A DNA stretch of 62,500 nt from Erythrobacter litoralis HTCC2594. GTDB lineage: Bacteria; Pseudomonadota; Alphaproteobacteria; Sphingomonadales; Sphingomonadaceae. The DNA is taken from assembly GCF_000013005.1 (NCBI RefSeq), contig NC_007722.1:1-62500 (forward strand), read 5' to 3'. The first letter of the stretch is position 1. Each line of letters starts with the position of its first letter. Both the position numbers and the translations under genes were made by a program. Under the pieces are notes generated by a model. The model saw only the letters and a list, made by a program, of their open reading frames with translations, did not search any database and was not told where the DNA came from. Below, piece by piece: positions 1 through 9,235 of this stretch.

Positions 1-2253
1 GCTTGCCGGGACGCTCAGCGTGTAGTTACCGGCGTCGGTGCCGGTCAGCGCGGTGCCGCTGACGCTCACGGTCTTGCCGGTCCCGGCGTTCTTGTCGGCG
101 AAGGTGAAGGTCGTGCCGCTGGTGCCGACCGCGTCGCCCGCCACCACGCCGTTGAGCGTGACCGAGCCGGTGCCTGCGGTGGTGCCGTCGTAGGTCTTGC
201 TGTTGGCGGTGGCAACGAGTCCGATCGGCTTCGGAGTAATGCTCGCTCTGGCGGCATTGAGAGGCGCGGCGGCTTGATAATTTTGCGAGTCCGCACCGCC
301 GAGAGTAAATCCGAAGGAGACGGATTTGTCGGTGCCGACGTTCTTGTCGTTGAATGCAAAGGAGGGATCTTGTGCAAAGACGTTGTCGCTGCCGACTATC
401 CCCACCAGGTCGATCGAGCCCGATGCGCTTGTAGTTCCGTCATACACCTTGTTGTCGACAATCACGCGAAATGAGAGGAACCTTTTCAGGATATCGGCCA
501 GCGTGCTTGCAGGCACGCTCAGCGTGTAGTTGCCGGCATCCGCTCCGGTCAGCGCGGTGCCGCTGACGCTCACGGTCTTGCCGGTCCCGGCGTTCTTGTC
601 GGCGAAGGTGAAGGTCGTGCCGCTGGTGCCGACCGCGTCGCCCGCCACCACGCCGTTGAGCGTGACCGAGCCGGTGCCTGCGGTGGTGCCATCGTAGGTC
701 TTGCTGTTGGCGCTGACCGAAGCGGTGATCGCCTTGGCCAGGATATCCGCCAGCGTGCTTGCCGGGACGCTCAGCGTGTAGTTGCCGGCATCCGCTCCGG
801 TCAGCGCGGTGCCGCTGACGCTCACGGTCTTGCCGGTCCCGGCGTTCTTGTCGGCGAAGGTGAAGGTCGTGCCGCTGGTGCCGACCGCGTCGCCCGCCAC
901 CACGCCGTTGAGCGTGACCGAGCCGGTGCCTGCGGTGGTGCCGTCGTAGGTCTTGCTATTGGCGGAGACGCTCGCGGTGATCGCCTTGGCGAGGATGTCG
1001 GCCAGCGTGCTTGCCGGGACGCTCAGCGTGTAGTTACCGGCGTCGGTGCCGGTCAGCGCGGTGCCGCTGACGCTCACGGTCTTGCCGGTCCCGGCGTTCT
1101 TGTCGGCGAAGGTGAAGGTCGTGCCGCTGGTGCCGACCGCGTCGCCCGCCACCACGCCGTTGAGCGTGACCGAGCCGGTGCCTGCGGTGGTGCCGTCGTA
1201 GGTTTTGCTGTTGGCGCTGACCGAAGCGGTGATCGCCTTGGCCAGGATATCCGCCAGCGTGCTTGCCGGCACGCTCAGCGTGTAGTTACCGGCGTCGGTG
1301 CCGGTCAGCGCGGTGCCGCTGACGCTCACGGTCTTGCCGGTCCCGGCGTTCTTGTCGGCGAAGGTGAAGGTCGTGCCGCTGGTGCCGACCGCGTCGCCGG
1401 CCACCACGCCGTTGAGCGTGACCGAGCCGGTGCCTGCGGTGGTGCCGTCGTAGGTCTTGCTATTGGCGGAGACGCTCGCGGTGATCGCCTTGGCGAGGAT
1501 GTCGGCCAGCGTGCTTGCCGGGACGCTCAGCGTGTAGTTACCGGCGTCGGTGCCGGTCAGCGCGGTGCCGCTGACGCTCACGGTCTTGCCGGTCCCGGCG
1601 TTCTTGTCGGCGAAGGTGAAGGTCGTGCCGCTGGTGCCGACCGCGTCGCCCGCCACCACGCCGTTGAGCGTGACCGAGCCGGTGCCTGCGGTGGTGCCGT
1701 CGTAGGTCTTGCTGTTGGCGGTGGCAACGAGTCCGATCGGCTTCGGAGTAATGCTCGCTCTGGCGGCATTGAGAGGCGCGGCGGCTTGATAATTTTGCGA
1801 GTCCGCACCGCCGAGAGTAAATCCGAAGGAGACGGATTTGTCGGTGCCGACGTTCTTGTCGTTGAATGCAAAGGAGGGATCTTGTGCAAAGACGTTGTCG
1901 CTGCCGACTATCCCCACCAGGTCGATCGAGCCCGATGCGCTTGTAGTTCCGTCATACACCTTGTTGTCGACAATCACGCGAAATGAGAGGAACCTTTTCA
2001 GGATATCGGCCAGCGTGCTTGCAGGCACGCTCAGCGTGTAGTTGCCGGCATCCGCTCCGGTCAGCGCGGTGCCGCTGACGCTCACGGTCTTGCCGGTCCC
2101 GGCGTTCTTGTCGGCGAAGGTGAAGGTCGTGCCGCTGGTGCCGACCGCGTCGCCCGCCACCACGCCGTTGAGCGTGACCGAGCCGGTGCCTGCGGTGGTG
2201 CCATCGTAGGTCTTGCTGTTGGCGCTGACCGAAGCGGTGATCGCCTTGGGCGT
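1..2253 (-). repeat. Tandem 252-bp YDG repeats with a 1512-bp higher-order period
   Basis: Nine units of exactly 252 bp (84 residues) lie in frame inside the tpsA-like gene. A landmark, acgctcagcgtgtag, recurs at 11, 515, 767, 1019, 1271, 1523 and 2027. The units at about 236-487 and 1748-1999 are a divergent type (KVYDGTTSASG instead of KTYDGTTAGTG). Bases 1-737 match bases 1513-2249 wherever I compared them, giving a six-unit period of 1512 bp. The array continues past the left edge. Such identical DNA favours unequal recombination and can also be miscounted in short-read assembly. Confidence 0.95.
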
Positions 2254-5200
2254 GATGGTCAGACGGCCCGCATCGCTCAGCGAGAGGGAGTAGCCCCGGC
2301 TGGTGGCCAGCGTGCCCTGGGCCAACGAGATCGTGTAGGGGCTGCCTGAAACATCGGCATTGGCCGCCGATCCCGAGGACGACACCGTCGGCGCGCCACT
2401 CAAGACATTGCCCTGCGTGTCGGCAAGGAATGCGCCTGCCACGCCCGGCTGAAAGCCGCTCGCAGTCCAATTCGAACCGAGCGCACCGGTGAGATTCGTG
2501 CCGTAGACCTTGCTTGCATTGGTCGAGGCGACCGTGACCGTCGGCCGGAATGCGAAAACGTAGCGGTTGTCCGAAACTGCGCTGGGCGCAAGCGAGCCGA
2601 TTGTCGCGTTCCATATCGCAGTATTGCCGCTATCGAGACCGTTGAAGGTATTGCCGCTTGGTGCTGCCGAATAGACCACCCAGTGATCCGAGGCATTGAT
2701 CGCAGCGGCACCGCGGTTGTTGATGAAATTGCCGCTCGCCGAGAGGCCCACAATCTTGCCGGTAATGCTGCCACCGGCACCGATTGTGAGATTGCCGCTC
2801 GATTTGATCGTTACATCCTGCCCAGTCGCGGCAACGGGCCCGTTTATTCCCAGGTTAATGGTGGAGTTGAGCGTGACCGGGCCACCCGCCGTGATCGTGC
2901 CGAGGCCCATAATCTGGTTGGCATTGTCGAGCGTGAGGGCACCGGTGGTTCGGGCGCTCAGGACCATCGCATTGATCGTGCCGGTTCCGGTGACGCTGCT
3001 CGGCGCAAGCGTGCGGCCGATATCGAACAGCGACGCGCCGACAACCACGTTGTTGAAGGCGACGCTTCCGGCAGTATCGAGCGTGATGGGCAGGAGCGCA
3101 TTGAGGTTGCCGAGGTTGAGCGCGCCGGAGCCGGTGCTTTCGATGTCAATCCCGCCGAGCGATAGGATAGACGATGTCGTAATTGCTCCCGGGGCGGTGA
3201 GGGTGGCGTTACCGAAGGAGCCGCGCTTGTCGATTGCGCCGCCGGCGATGTTACCGGAGGCGGAGTTCAGGGCGATGTTCGATCCGGTTTGAGTTTCCGC
3301 CCCGGTGACGTAGCTTCCCGTCCCCGCGGGTTGAACGAAAGTATAGGACGTGTTGTCCGCGCCCAGACCGGTTGTCGTCGTGCTCGTAAACTGGATGTCG
3401 CTGGCAGCGACGACCCTTATGTCGTCGCCGGCCAGCATATTCCCGGCGGTGACAGCCCCATTGTTGGAAGTTACCACGATGTCGGTGCCGGCGGTCAAGT
3501 CGACGAGTTGCATGGCTCCGTTCGAATGGAGCAGTACCGAGCCTGTCGTCGCCGTGGCACCGAGAGATGTGGCAATGTTACCTGACGCGATGTTCCTTCC
3601 TGCCGTCAGGAAAATATCGCTGCCGTCGGACCGGATAGCACCGGTCGCGATATCACTTGTAGCCCCGCCAGCTTTGACGATGACGGGCGAAGGACCGTTC
3701 CCCGTGATGGTACCGGTCGTGACGCTTCCGGCGCTCGCCTGGACATCGACGCTACCGCCGGTCGCGAGGAGGTCCTTCGAGGTGATGGCACCGATGCTGT
3801 CGAGATCGATCCCGGCTGCGCTGATGTTGCCGCTGAAGGTGACCGAAGACGGATCGGCGCTTGCCCCGACACCCAGCGCACCGCCCGCCGTTGCCGTGCC
3901 AGCGGTCATTGAGCCCGACGTATCGAGACTGATCGTCGTCCCTGCTGTCATGTTGCCGAGGTCGAGATTGCCCCCGCCGGTGCTGTCGACATCGATCGCG
4001 GCGCTCGATCCGATGGAAGATGTTGTGATGGCACCCGGTGCGGTCAGCAATGCGCTGCCGCCGGTCGCCGACACGGCACCGGTGGTGATCGCGCCGCCCG
4101 TGCTGTCGAGATCGACGAAGCCTGCGGTCGATGCGACATTGCCGAGCTGAAGATTGCCCGCGGCCTGAAGGTCGACGGACCCGCCGCTCGTCGCACCAGT
4201 GATCGTGAGCGAGGTCGGCAGCGTCGTCGCACCGATGGCCACGCCTTCGGCATCGATCCCGTCGCTGTTGGCGACGGCCCCGGTGAGGCTGAAAGCACCG
4301 GTGCCGTTGAGCGTGATTGCCCCGGTCGCGGTCAGCGTCTCTGCGGTGAGCGCATTATTGAGCACGATGCCACCATTGGTGACGGTGATGTTCCTCGCGC
4401 TCGTCAGGTTGTCGTTGATGGTGAGAGTTCCGGTTGTAACGTCGCCCGAAAACGTCGTCGTGCCTCCCGCATCGGTCGCGAGGGATTGGGCGGAATTAAC
4501 CCCGCCCACGGCGGTGCTCCCAGTAGTGTTCAAGGTGATTGTCGTGCCGGCAGACAACACACCAAGCGAAAGAGACCCGCCTGCACTGCTCTCGGCGAGA
4601 ATAGAGCCGCTCGAGGTGATTGCCCCCGTTTGTGTCGATGCGACGTTCGAACCGACGGATAAAACGGTCACATCACCGCCAGTTGCCGAAATTGCGCCGA
4701 CTGAGATCGGGCCCACGGCCAGAGGCGCGCTGCCATTACTCGTACGGACGAGGACACCGCCTCTAGTCGCGGCAATATCCCCGGCCGACAATTGGCCGGC
4801 GGACATCAGGTTCGCTACTGCGCCAGTCGTCGATCCAGTGACGGTAAGGGATCCGAATGCAGAATTGAGGACTACCGTTCCGGCGCCGTTTAGATCACTG
4901 TCGGCCGTGACGCTGGCGATTGTCGCCGAGGTCGAACCAGAAGCTATGACTGAACCGGTTGCACGAAGGTTGCCAGCGACGAGCATCCCTGATGCAATAC
5001 TCAGATCACCATTCGTCGCGGTAACATCGCCGAGTTCTACATTGCCATCCACGATGGAAACGGATCCGCCCGTGATGGATTGCGTCGCTCTTACATTGTT
5101 CGATATGAGCCTGACGAAAGAGGGAGAGGTGGCCGCGCCGTTCAATTCGAGGCGCGTTGTGCCAAGTACGAGCCCACGCGAGGTTTCCAGTCGTATGCCG

Positions 5201-6063
5201 TCGCCGGTGGCGTAAGCTTGGGTGGCGGTCAGCGTTGCGTCGATTTGCAACAGCGACGTCACGCCCGTGTTTGTCAGAAAATGCGCTCCGGCATAAATGC
5301 TTGCGCCCGTGACCGAACCTCCGATGAATTGGGAGTTTGAGCCGGTTCCGCCCGATCGACTTATCGAAACGGAAAGGGGGCTAGCGGGCTGACTGATGAC
5401 TCTGACGTTGTCGCTGGCCGCGAAAACTGCGGTGCCCGATCCGGAATTGAATGTAGCGGTCAGGTTCAGCGAATGACTGGCGAACAGGAGGTTGCCGTTG
5501 GTCGTGAAGCTGGCGCCCGATGGCGAAATGATTCCGGCGCTAGAAACGCCAATCAGTTCGAAAACGTTGGTTCCATTGGCGAAGAGGTTGGTACCTTCGT
5601 AGAAATCGAAGAAATCTTGATCGGCAACATCGAGCGTTGATGCATAAAAGCTATTCGCACTGACTGAAGTGTTCGACCCGAACAGAATGCCGTTCGGGTT
5701 AATTAGCCAGAGATTGACGCCGTTGGCGTTGATTGTCCCGCCGATGTCGGAGAAATTCCCACCAGTCACGCGGTTGAGCACCGAAGCGGTGGGTGCAGCG
5801 CTTGCGTTTGTGAAGTTCGCAGTCGTGCCGGTGGGCACGTTGAAATTATTCCAGTTCGCTACCACCACCGGGGCCAGTACGGACACGTTTGCCGTCGAAG
5901 CATTCGGGTTGGTGACTGTCAGCTGGTTCGGATTGCCCGCACTATCCCGGGCGTTCACGAGGTCGCCCGCATTGATCAATTGCGCAAAGGCGGGGCTGGC
6001 TGCCAAGCCAAGTGTCAATGCTGTGCCGATGGCGAGGGTCTTGCGGAGATGGCGTGCGAACAT
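1..6063 (-). CDS. TpsA-type two-partner-secretion exoprotein (filamentous haemagglutinin family), 3' end outside window
   Basis: Large secreted surface protein, probably an adhesin. The reading frame is open from the ATG at 6063 to the window edge (2021 codons visible, C-terminus missing). Residues 1-27 form a signal peptide ending AFA-Q. The TPS secretion domain follows and shows the family hallmarks NWNNFNV, VLNRVTGG and NLWLINPNGILFG. A long Gly/Ser/Thr/Ala-rich part typical of a beta-helix comes next, then an MBG-like segment (TVTVASTNASKVYG, about 2250-2550), then tandem YDG repeats to the edge. The start lies 22 bases after the tpsB stop, so the two are probably co-transcribed. The family is exported by the adjacent Omp85-type partner. 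Ligand and final length cannot be told from this window. Confidence 0.93.
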   Translation of the reverse strand, partial: MFARHLRKTLAIGTALTLGLAASPAFAQLINAGDLVNARDSAGNPNQLTVTNPNASTANVSVLAPVVVANWNNFNVPTGTTANFTNASAAPTASVLNRVTGGNFSDIGGTINANGVNLWLINPNGILFGSNTSVSANSFYASTLDVADQDFFDFYEGTNLFANGTNVFELIGVSSAGIISPSGASFTTNGNLLFASHSLNLTATFNSGSGTAVFAASDNVRVISQPASPLSVSISRSGGTGSNSQFIGGSVTGASIYAGAHFLTNTGVTSLLQIDATLTATQAYATGDGIRLETSRGLVLGTTRLELNGAATSPSFVRLISNNVRATQSITGGSVSIVDGNVELGDVTATNGDLSIASGMLVAGNLRATGSVIASGSTSATIASVTADSDLNGAGTVVLNSAFGSLTVTGSTTGAVANLMSAGQLSAGDIAATRGGVLVRTSNGSAPLAVGPISVGAISATGGDVTVLSVGSNVASTQTGAITSSGSILAESSAGGSLSLGVLSAGTTITLNTTGSTAVGGVNSAQSLATDAGGTTTFSGDVTTGTLTINDNLTSARNITVTNGGIVLNNALTAETLTATGAITLNGTGAFSLTGAVANSDGIDAEGVAIGATTLPTSLTITGATSGGSVDLQAAGNLQLGNVASTAGFVDLDSTGGAITTGAVSATGGSALLTAPGAITTSSIGSSAAIDVDSTGGGNLDLGNMTAGTTISLDTSGSMTAGTATAGGALGVGASADPSSVTFSGNISAAGIDLDSIGAITSKDLLATGGSVDVQASAGSVTTGTITGNGPSPVIVKAGGATSDIATGAIRSDGSDIFLTAGRNIASGNIATSLGATATTGSVLLHSNGAMQLVDLTAGTDIVVTSNNGAVTAGNMLAGDDIRVVAASDIQFTSTTTTGLGADNTSYTFVQPAGTGSYVTGAETQTGSNIALNSASGNIAGGAIDKRGSFGNATLTAPGAITTSSILSLGGIDIESTGSGALNLGNLNALLPITLDTAGSVAFNNVVVGASLFDIGRTLAPSSVTGTGTINAMVLSARTTGALTLDNANQIMGLGTITAGGPVTLNSTINLGINGPVAATGQDVTIKSSGNLTIGAGGSITGKIVGLSASGNFINNRGAAAINASDHWVVYSAAPSGNTFNGLDSGNTAIWNATIGSLAPSAVSDNRYVFAFRPTVTVASTNASKVYGTNLTGALGSNWTASGFQPGVAGAFLADTQGNVLSGAPTVSSSGSAANADVSGSPYTISLAQGTLATSRGYSLSLSDAGRLTITPKAITASVSANSKTYDGTTAGTGSVTLNGVVAGDAVGTSGTTFTFADKNAGTGKTVSVSGTALTGADAGNYTLSVPASTLADILKRFLSFRVIVDNKVYDGTTSASGSIDLVGIVGSDNVFAQDPSFAFNDKNVGTDKSVSFGFTLGGADSQNYQAAAPLNAARASITPKPIGLVATANSKTYDGTTAGTGSVTLNGVVAGDAVGTSGTTFTFADKNAGTGKTVSVSGTALTGTDAGNYTLSVPASTLADILAKAITASVSANSKTYDGTTAGTGSVTLNGVVAGDAVGTSGTTFTFADKNAGTGKTVSVSGTALTGTDAGNYTLSVPASTLADILAKAITASVSANSKTYDGTTAGTGSVTLNGVVAGDAVGTSGTTFTFADKNAGTGKTVSVSGTALTGTDAGNYTLSVPASTLADILAKAITASVSANSKTYDGTTAGTGSVTLNGVVAGDAVGTSGTTFTFADKNAGTGKTVSVSGTALTGADAGNYTLSVPASTLADILAKAITASVSANSKTYDGTTAGTGSVTLNGVVAGDAVGTSGTTFTFADKNAGTGKTVSVSGTALTGADAGNYTLSVPASTLADILKRFLSFRVIVDNKVYDGTTSASGSIDLVGIVGSDNVFAQDPSFAFNDKNVGTDKSVSFGFTLGGADSQNYQAAAPLNAARASITPKPIGLVATANSKTYDGTTAGTGSVTLNGVVAGDAVGTSGTTFTFADKNAGTGKTVSVSGTALTGTDAGNYTLSVPAS

Positions 6064-6085
6064 GGCGAAAATCCTTTGCGGGCGG

Positions 6086-7825
6086 TCAGCGGGCCGAAGG
6101 GCCGAAAGAAGCGGTGAGCGAGACGAGGAAGCGGCCGGGCGCGCGGCTGGAGCCGGGCACGTTCAACGGTTTGTCGAAGGGATGGGCCCAAGCGGCATCG
6201 AGCACGAAGCGGTCGGCGAAATAGACCCGTGCCCCCAGGCCCGCGGACGACAGCGAACGGCCATTTTCGGTCGTAAAGGTGTCCTTGTTCCAAATGCGGA
6301 CAGCGTCCACGAAACCGTAAGGTTCGATAGTCGTGCGGCCCGACCGGAATACGACACTCGGCTGGACACGCACGCCCAACGCACTGTCACCCGAGGTCGA
6401 CGCGGGATCGTAGCCGCGCCCGATCGTGTAATTGCCGACCGAGAATTCTTCGAAAGCAAGCAAGGGCACGCCCGAATACTGCCCTTGTAACTGGGTCAGC
6501 AGGGCGAAGTCTCCGAACCGCTGGCTGATCGAGTAACCCCCACGCACAAGCAAGGCTGTCGGATCGCCTTCCAGCTTGCTTGGGAAATACAGCCCGTCGG
6601 CCGTGCCGCGCTGGGTCGCGTCGAAGATGTCGAGGCCCTTGCGCAATTGGATCGTGCCGGAAAGCAGACTGATAACACGGCCGTCGGGCGCGAATTCGCG
6701 CTGCGTGCCTTCGAGCTTGGCAAAGGCCACCCGCAGCTTGTCGCGCGTAACGGGCACGGTAACGCCGCCGGCCGACAGGACGCTGTCTTGGTTAATGATC
6801 TCGAGTCCGCCGCCGAGTATCCCGCGCGAGGTGACGGTGCGCGTGACCGGATAATAGGCCTCGATTGCGCCGAGCAGCGAATCGGCCTTCAGCGGCAGGC
6901 CGATAGTGGGGCGCGACTCTGCGTACGCGAGGCTGCCGCCGAAGGTCAGCCCGCTATCCAATGAGAAATAGTGCCCACCTTGTATGGTCCATTGCTCTTC
7001 GAAGTCGAGCGTCGCGCTGGCGCCGATAAAGGTGACGTCGGCAAGTCCGGTCAGCCCGTACAATTCCGCTCTGACCGAGCCGATCTCGCGGCCCAGTGCG
7101 CGTGAACCAAGATTGTTCGCGCTGGCCGTAATGGCGAAGGGCTTGCGGATTACCCGTAGCTGCCCAATCACCTCACCCGGCTGGCCGTTCGGCGCTGCGA
7201 CGAGGTTCAGGGCCACATCGAGACCCGGATTGTCCGAAGCAAGAAGAAGCTCACGCTCGAGATCGGCGATGCGCAGAGGATAGAGGTTCTTGAGCCGCTC
7301 GACCCGGGCAGCAATTCGGCCAGCTTGCCCGCCCTGGTCGCCTACGACCTGCACCTCGGCCAGCCGGGCGAGAATCACTGACAGTCGCGCGCTGCGAGCC
7401 TCGTTCGAAATCTGCTGTTCGGGGATAGTGACCGCGGCGATGTACCCGGCATCATCAAGTCTTCGTGCCGCCTCGTCGCGCAGATCGCACAATTGCGAGA
7501 TTGGTAGCATGCCTTCGCCGGGGACGATGTCGGCCAGCAACGCCGCGATGTCAGCGGGAAGGACCCGGTTATCAGGTCCACTGAAGGTCACCGTGGTTAT
7601 GTTCGCCGTAAGCTCCGACGCATCGAACGGACAGGGTGCCTGCCTCACGTCTTCGCGATCCACCGAGATGTTCGGGTTGAGATCGGGGGCGGTCGGCTGG
7701 GGCAGCTCGATTTGTTCGCGGCTAGGAAGCGACTGGGCCGAAAGGCTGCCTCCGACCGCAACACAAGCAGTAGCCAGTGCGTACGCGGACGTCAGCACCG
7801 CGCGCGACAACACATTTTTCGGCAT
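6086..7825 (-). CDS. TpsB-type outer-membrane transporter (ShlB/FhaC family)
   Basis: Outer-membrane Omp85-superfamily channel that should export the downstream TpsA-like protein. The 579-residue length is normal for the family. It has an N-terminal signal peptide ending near SLSAQ, a Pro-rich linker and a POTRA-like region (roughly residues 75-165, with CDLRDEAARRL and GYIAAVTIPEQ). A long beta-barrel part follows, carrying the conserved L6-loop motif IGRGYDP around residue 470 and ending in an aromatic-rich strand. The ATG at 7825 follows a GGGGGAA ribosome-binding site. It is first in the tps operon and divergent from the LuxR-type regulator. Confidence 0.92.
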   Translation of the reverse strand: MPKNVLSRAVLTSAYALATACVAVGGSLSAQSLPSREQIELPQPTAPDLNPNISVDREDVRQAPCPFDASELTANITTVTFSGPDNRVLPADIAALLADIVPGEGMLPISQLCDLRDEAARRLDDAGYIAAVTIPEQQISNEARSARLSVILARLAEVQVVGDQGGQAGRIAARVERLKNLYPLRIADLERELLLASDNPGLDVALNLVAAPNGQPGEVIGQLRVIRKPFAITASANNLGSRALGREIGSVRAELYGLTGLADVTFIGASATLDFEEQWTIQGGHYFSLDSGLTFGGSLAYAESRPTIGLPLKADSLLGAIEAYYPVTRTVTSRGILGGGLEIINQDSVLSAGGVTVPVTRDKLRVAFAKLEGTQREFAPDGRVISLLSGTIQLRKGLDIFDATQRGTADGLYFPSKLEGDPTALLVRGGYSISQRFGDFALLTQLQGQYSGVPLLAFEEFSVGNYTIGRGYDPASTSGDSALGVRVQPSVVFRSGRTTIEPYGFVDAVRIWNKDTFTTENGRSLSSAGLGARVYFADRFVLDAAWAHPFDKPLNVPGSSRAPGRFLVSLTASFGPSAR

Positions 7826-7841
7826 TCACCATTTCCCCCAA

Positions 7842-7877
7842 GAACCGGTCCGCCGCTATCGACATCGATGAACCGGT
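7842..7877. promoter_or_regulatory. Paired GAACCGGT repeat upstream of tpsB
   Basis: Two copies of GAACCGGT, each holding the palindrome ACCGGT, lie at 7842-7849 and 7870-7877, 28 bp apart. They sit 17-52 bp upstream of the tpsB-like start. This is a possible regulator site; the function is inferred from position only. Confidence 0.3.
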
Positions 7878-8008
7878 GCGTCCCCATGAGCTTGATAGAA
7901 GCCGTCTTGGCTTCAGGCCTATCCGCGCTGCCGAATCAGGCCCGCAAGACAAGGCAGTGGTTTCTTACTCACACGTTTCGATGATTATCGCGCTGGGTGG
8001 TGTTCGCT

Positions 8009-8026
8009 ATCCCCACTAAGGGGGAT
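8009..8026. promoter_or_regulatory. Dyad ATCCCC-N6-GGGGAT upstream of the LuxR-type regulator
   Basis: A perfect 6-bp inverted repeat with a 6-bp spacer ends 32 bp before the GTG start of the regulator. LuxR/NarL-type HTH proteins commonly bind dyads of this kind, so autoregulation or control of the divergent tps operon is plausible. No -35/-10 pair is clear enough to call. Confidence 0.4.
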
Positions 8027-8058
8027 GAATAGAAATTTATTGCACTTCAAAAGGTTGC

Positions 8059-9186
8059 GTGGCCTATAGGACACTCGATGCGGGCTCAGAGTTGCAACGT
8101 AGTATGCCGATAAGTCTGGAAGAGGCGTATGATGCGCTGGCGGATGAAAGTCTCTTTTCCGCCTTGATCGACTCCTTTGGCGAACGACTTGGTGCGAGAA
8201 GCTATGCCGGGGGCTGGGCTTCTAATAACTCTGTCGAACAGATTGTCGCTTTCAAAGGTTTCGAGACCGATCAGGTGCAACAATACCTTGCCGGTTTCGC
8301 CGAGATCGATCCATGGACCGTCGCATTTCTGAAACGGCCCGTGTACGGTCGTTTTGTCGACATGCTCGATTACGTCGATAGCGACGCCTATGCGCGCAGC
8401 GCCCTTTACAAGCGGTTTTTCGAACCGGAGGGCATAGATGTGTTCTACGCTGTCGCCTTCATGATGCTGACCGACGCGACGCAAAGCGGCCTGACGTTCC
8501 ATCGCGGCAAGAAGGACGGTGAATTCGGACCGGATGCCATTGCCGCGGTCAATGAAGATGCCGGTGATCTCGCCCGGCTGTTCCACCTGAAGGTTCGCAT
8601 GTCGCAGTTGCTCCACAAGGTGACTGACTGGGAAAAATTGCTGTCCCGGGTCAATGTCGAACTCTACCTGATCGATCGGAGCGGTCGGCTGGTCGATTGC
8701 AACGAGACCGCCAGACTGATGCTGCAGCAGGAGCAGGGCCTGCTGGTACAGGCGGGCCGGATAAGCGCAACCGATCCGCTTACGCGAGCTGCTCTGGAGA
8801 GGATACTGGGCGCCGCGCAGAAAAATCGCCTGGAAGCGACCGACAGTTTCACGGTCGGATCGGGTGGCTCCGCAAGACGATTGGTGGTCCTGCCGGTCGA
8901 GAGCGCGAGCGGCGACCTGCGGCTTGCTTTGATCGGTGAATCAAAAAAGCAGCTCGGTGCCGAGGTAGAGCCCATGTTGCGTGCCGCGTACCGGCTGTCA
9001 CCCATTGAAGCATCGATCATGATCCGCCTGGCAAACGGCGAGGGGCCGAAGGCAATCTCTGTAAGTCGATCCGTAAGCCAAGAAACTACGAAGACCCAAT
9101 ATCGCTCGGCCATGAGGAAGATGGACTGTCGCACCCTCACGGACGCAATCATCGCCGTGAGACGATTACCCGGGGCCTGGTCCTGA
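8059..9186 (+). CDS. LuxR-family transcriptional regulator
   Basis: A 375-residue DNA-binding regulator. The C-terminal 65 residues form a LuxR/GerE helix-turn-helix, starting LSPIEASIMIRLANGEGPKAIS and running through the recognition-helix region to MRKMD. The N-terminal 200 residues resemble the GAF/PAS-like sensory part of sphingomonad and rhizobial LuxR solos (DPWTVAFLKRP, YKRFFEPEGID, TFHRGKKDGEFG); the ligand is unknown. The GTG start at 8059 is favoured by AAAGG just upstream; an in-frame ATG at 8104 is the alternative. It is divergent from tpsB and may control it. Confidence 0.8.
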   Translation: MAYRTLDAGSELQRSMPISLEEAYDALADESLFSALIDSFGERLGARSYAGGWASNNSVEQIVAFKGFETDQVQQYLAGFAEIDPWTVAFLKRPVYGRFVDMLDYVDSDAYARSALYKRFFEPEGIDVFYAVAFMMLTDATQSGLTFHRGKKDGEFGPDAIAAVNEDAGDLARLFHLKVRMSQLLHKVTDWEKLLSRVNVELYLIDRSGRLVDCNETARLMLQQEQGLLVQAGRISATDPLTRAALERILGAAQKNRLEATDSFTVGSGGSARRLVVLPVESASGDLRLALIGESKKQLGAEVEPMLRAAYRLSPIEASIMIRLANGEGPKAISVSRSVSQETTKTQYRSAMRKMDCRTLTDAIIAVRRLPGAWS

Positions 9187-9235
9187 CCGAGAAGCGCCGC
9201 GATCATTCTGCGGAAGCCAAATTCCTGACTTGGTC

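Noticed and set aside
1..2253. Regular tandem repeats considered as a CRISPR array or satellite DNA
   Set aside because: The repeats are 252 bp, contiguous, lack spacers and translate in one frame as YDG repeats of a TpsA protein.
1952..5340. Several plus- and minus-strand frames of 60-340 codons inside the tpsA-like gene
   Set aside because: The minus-strand frame starting at 6063 is continuous and carries the TPS and repeat domains; the others are out-of-frame shadows.
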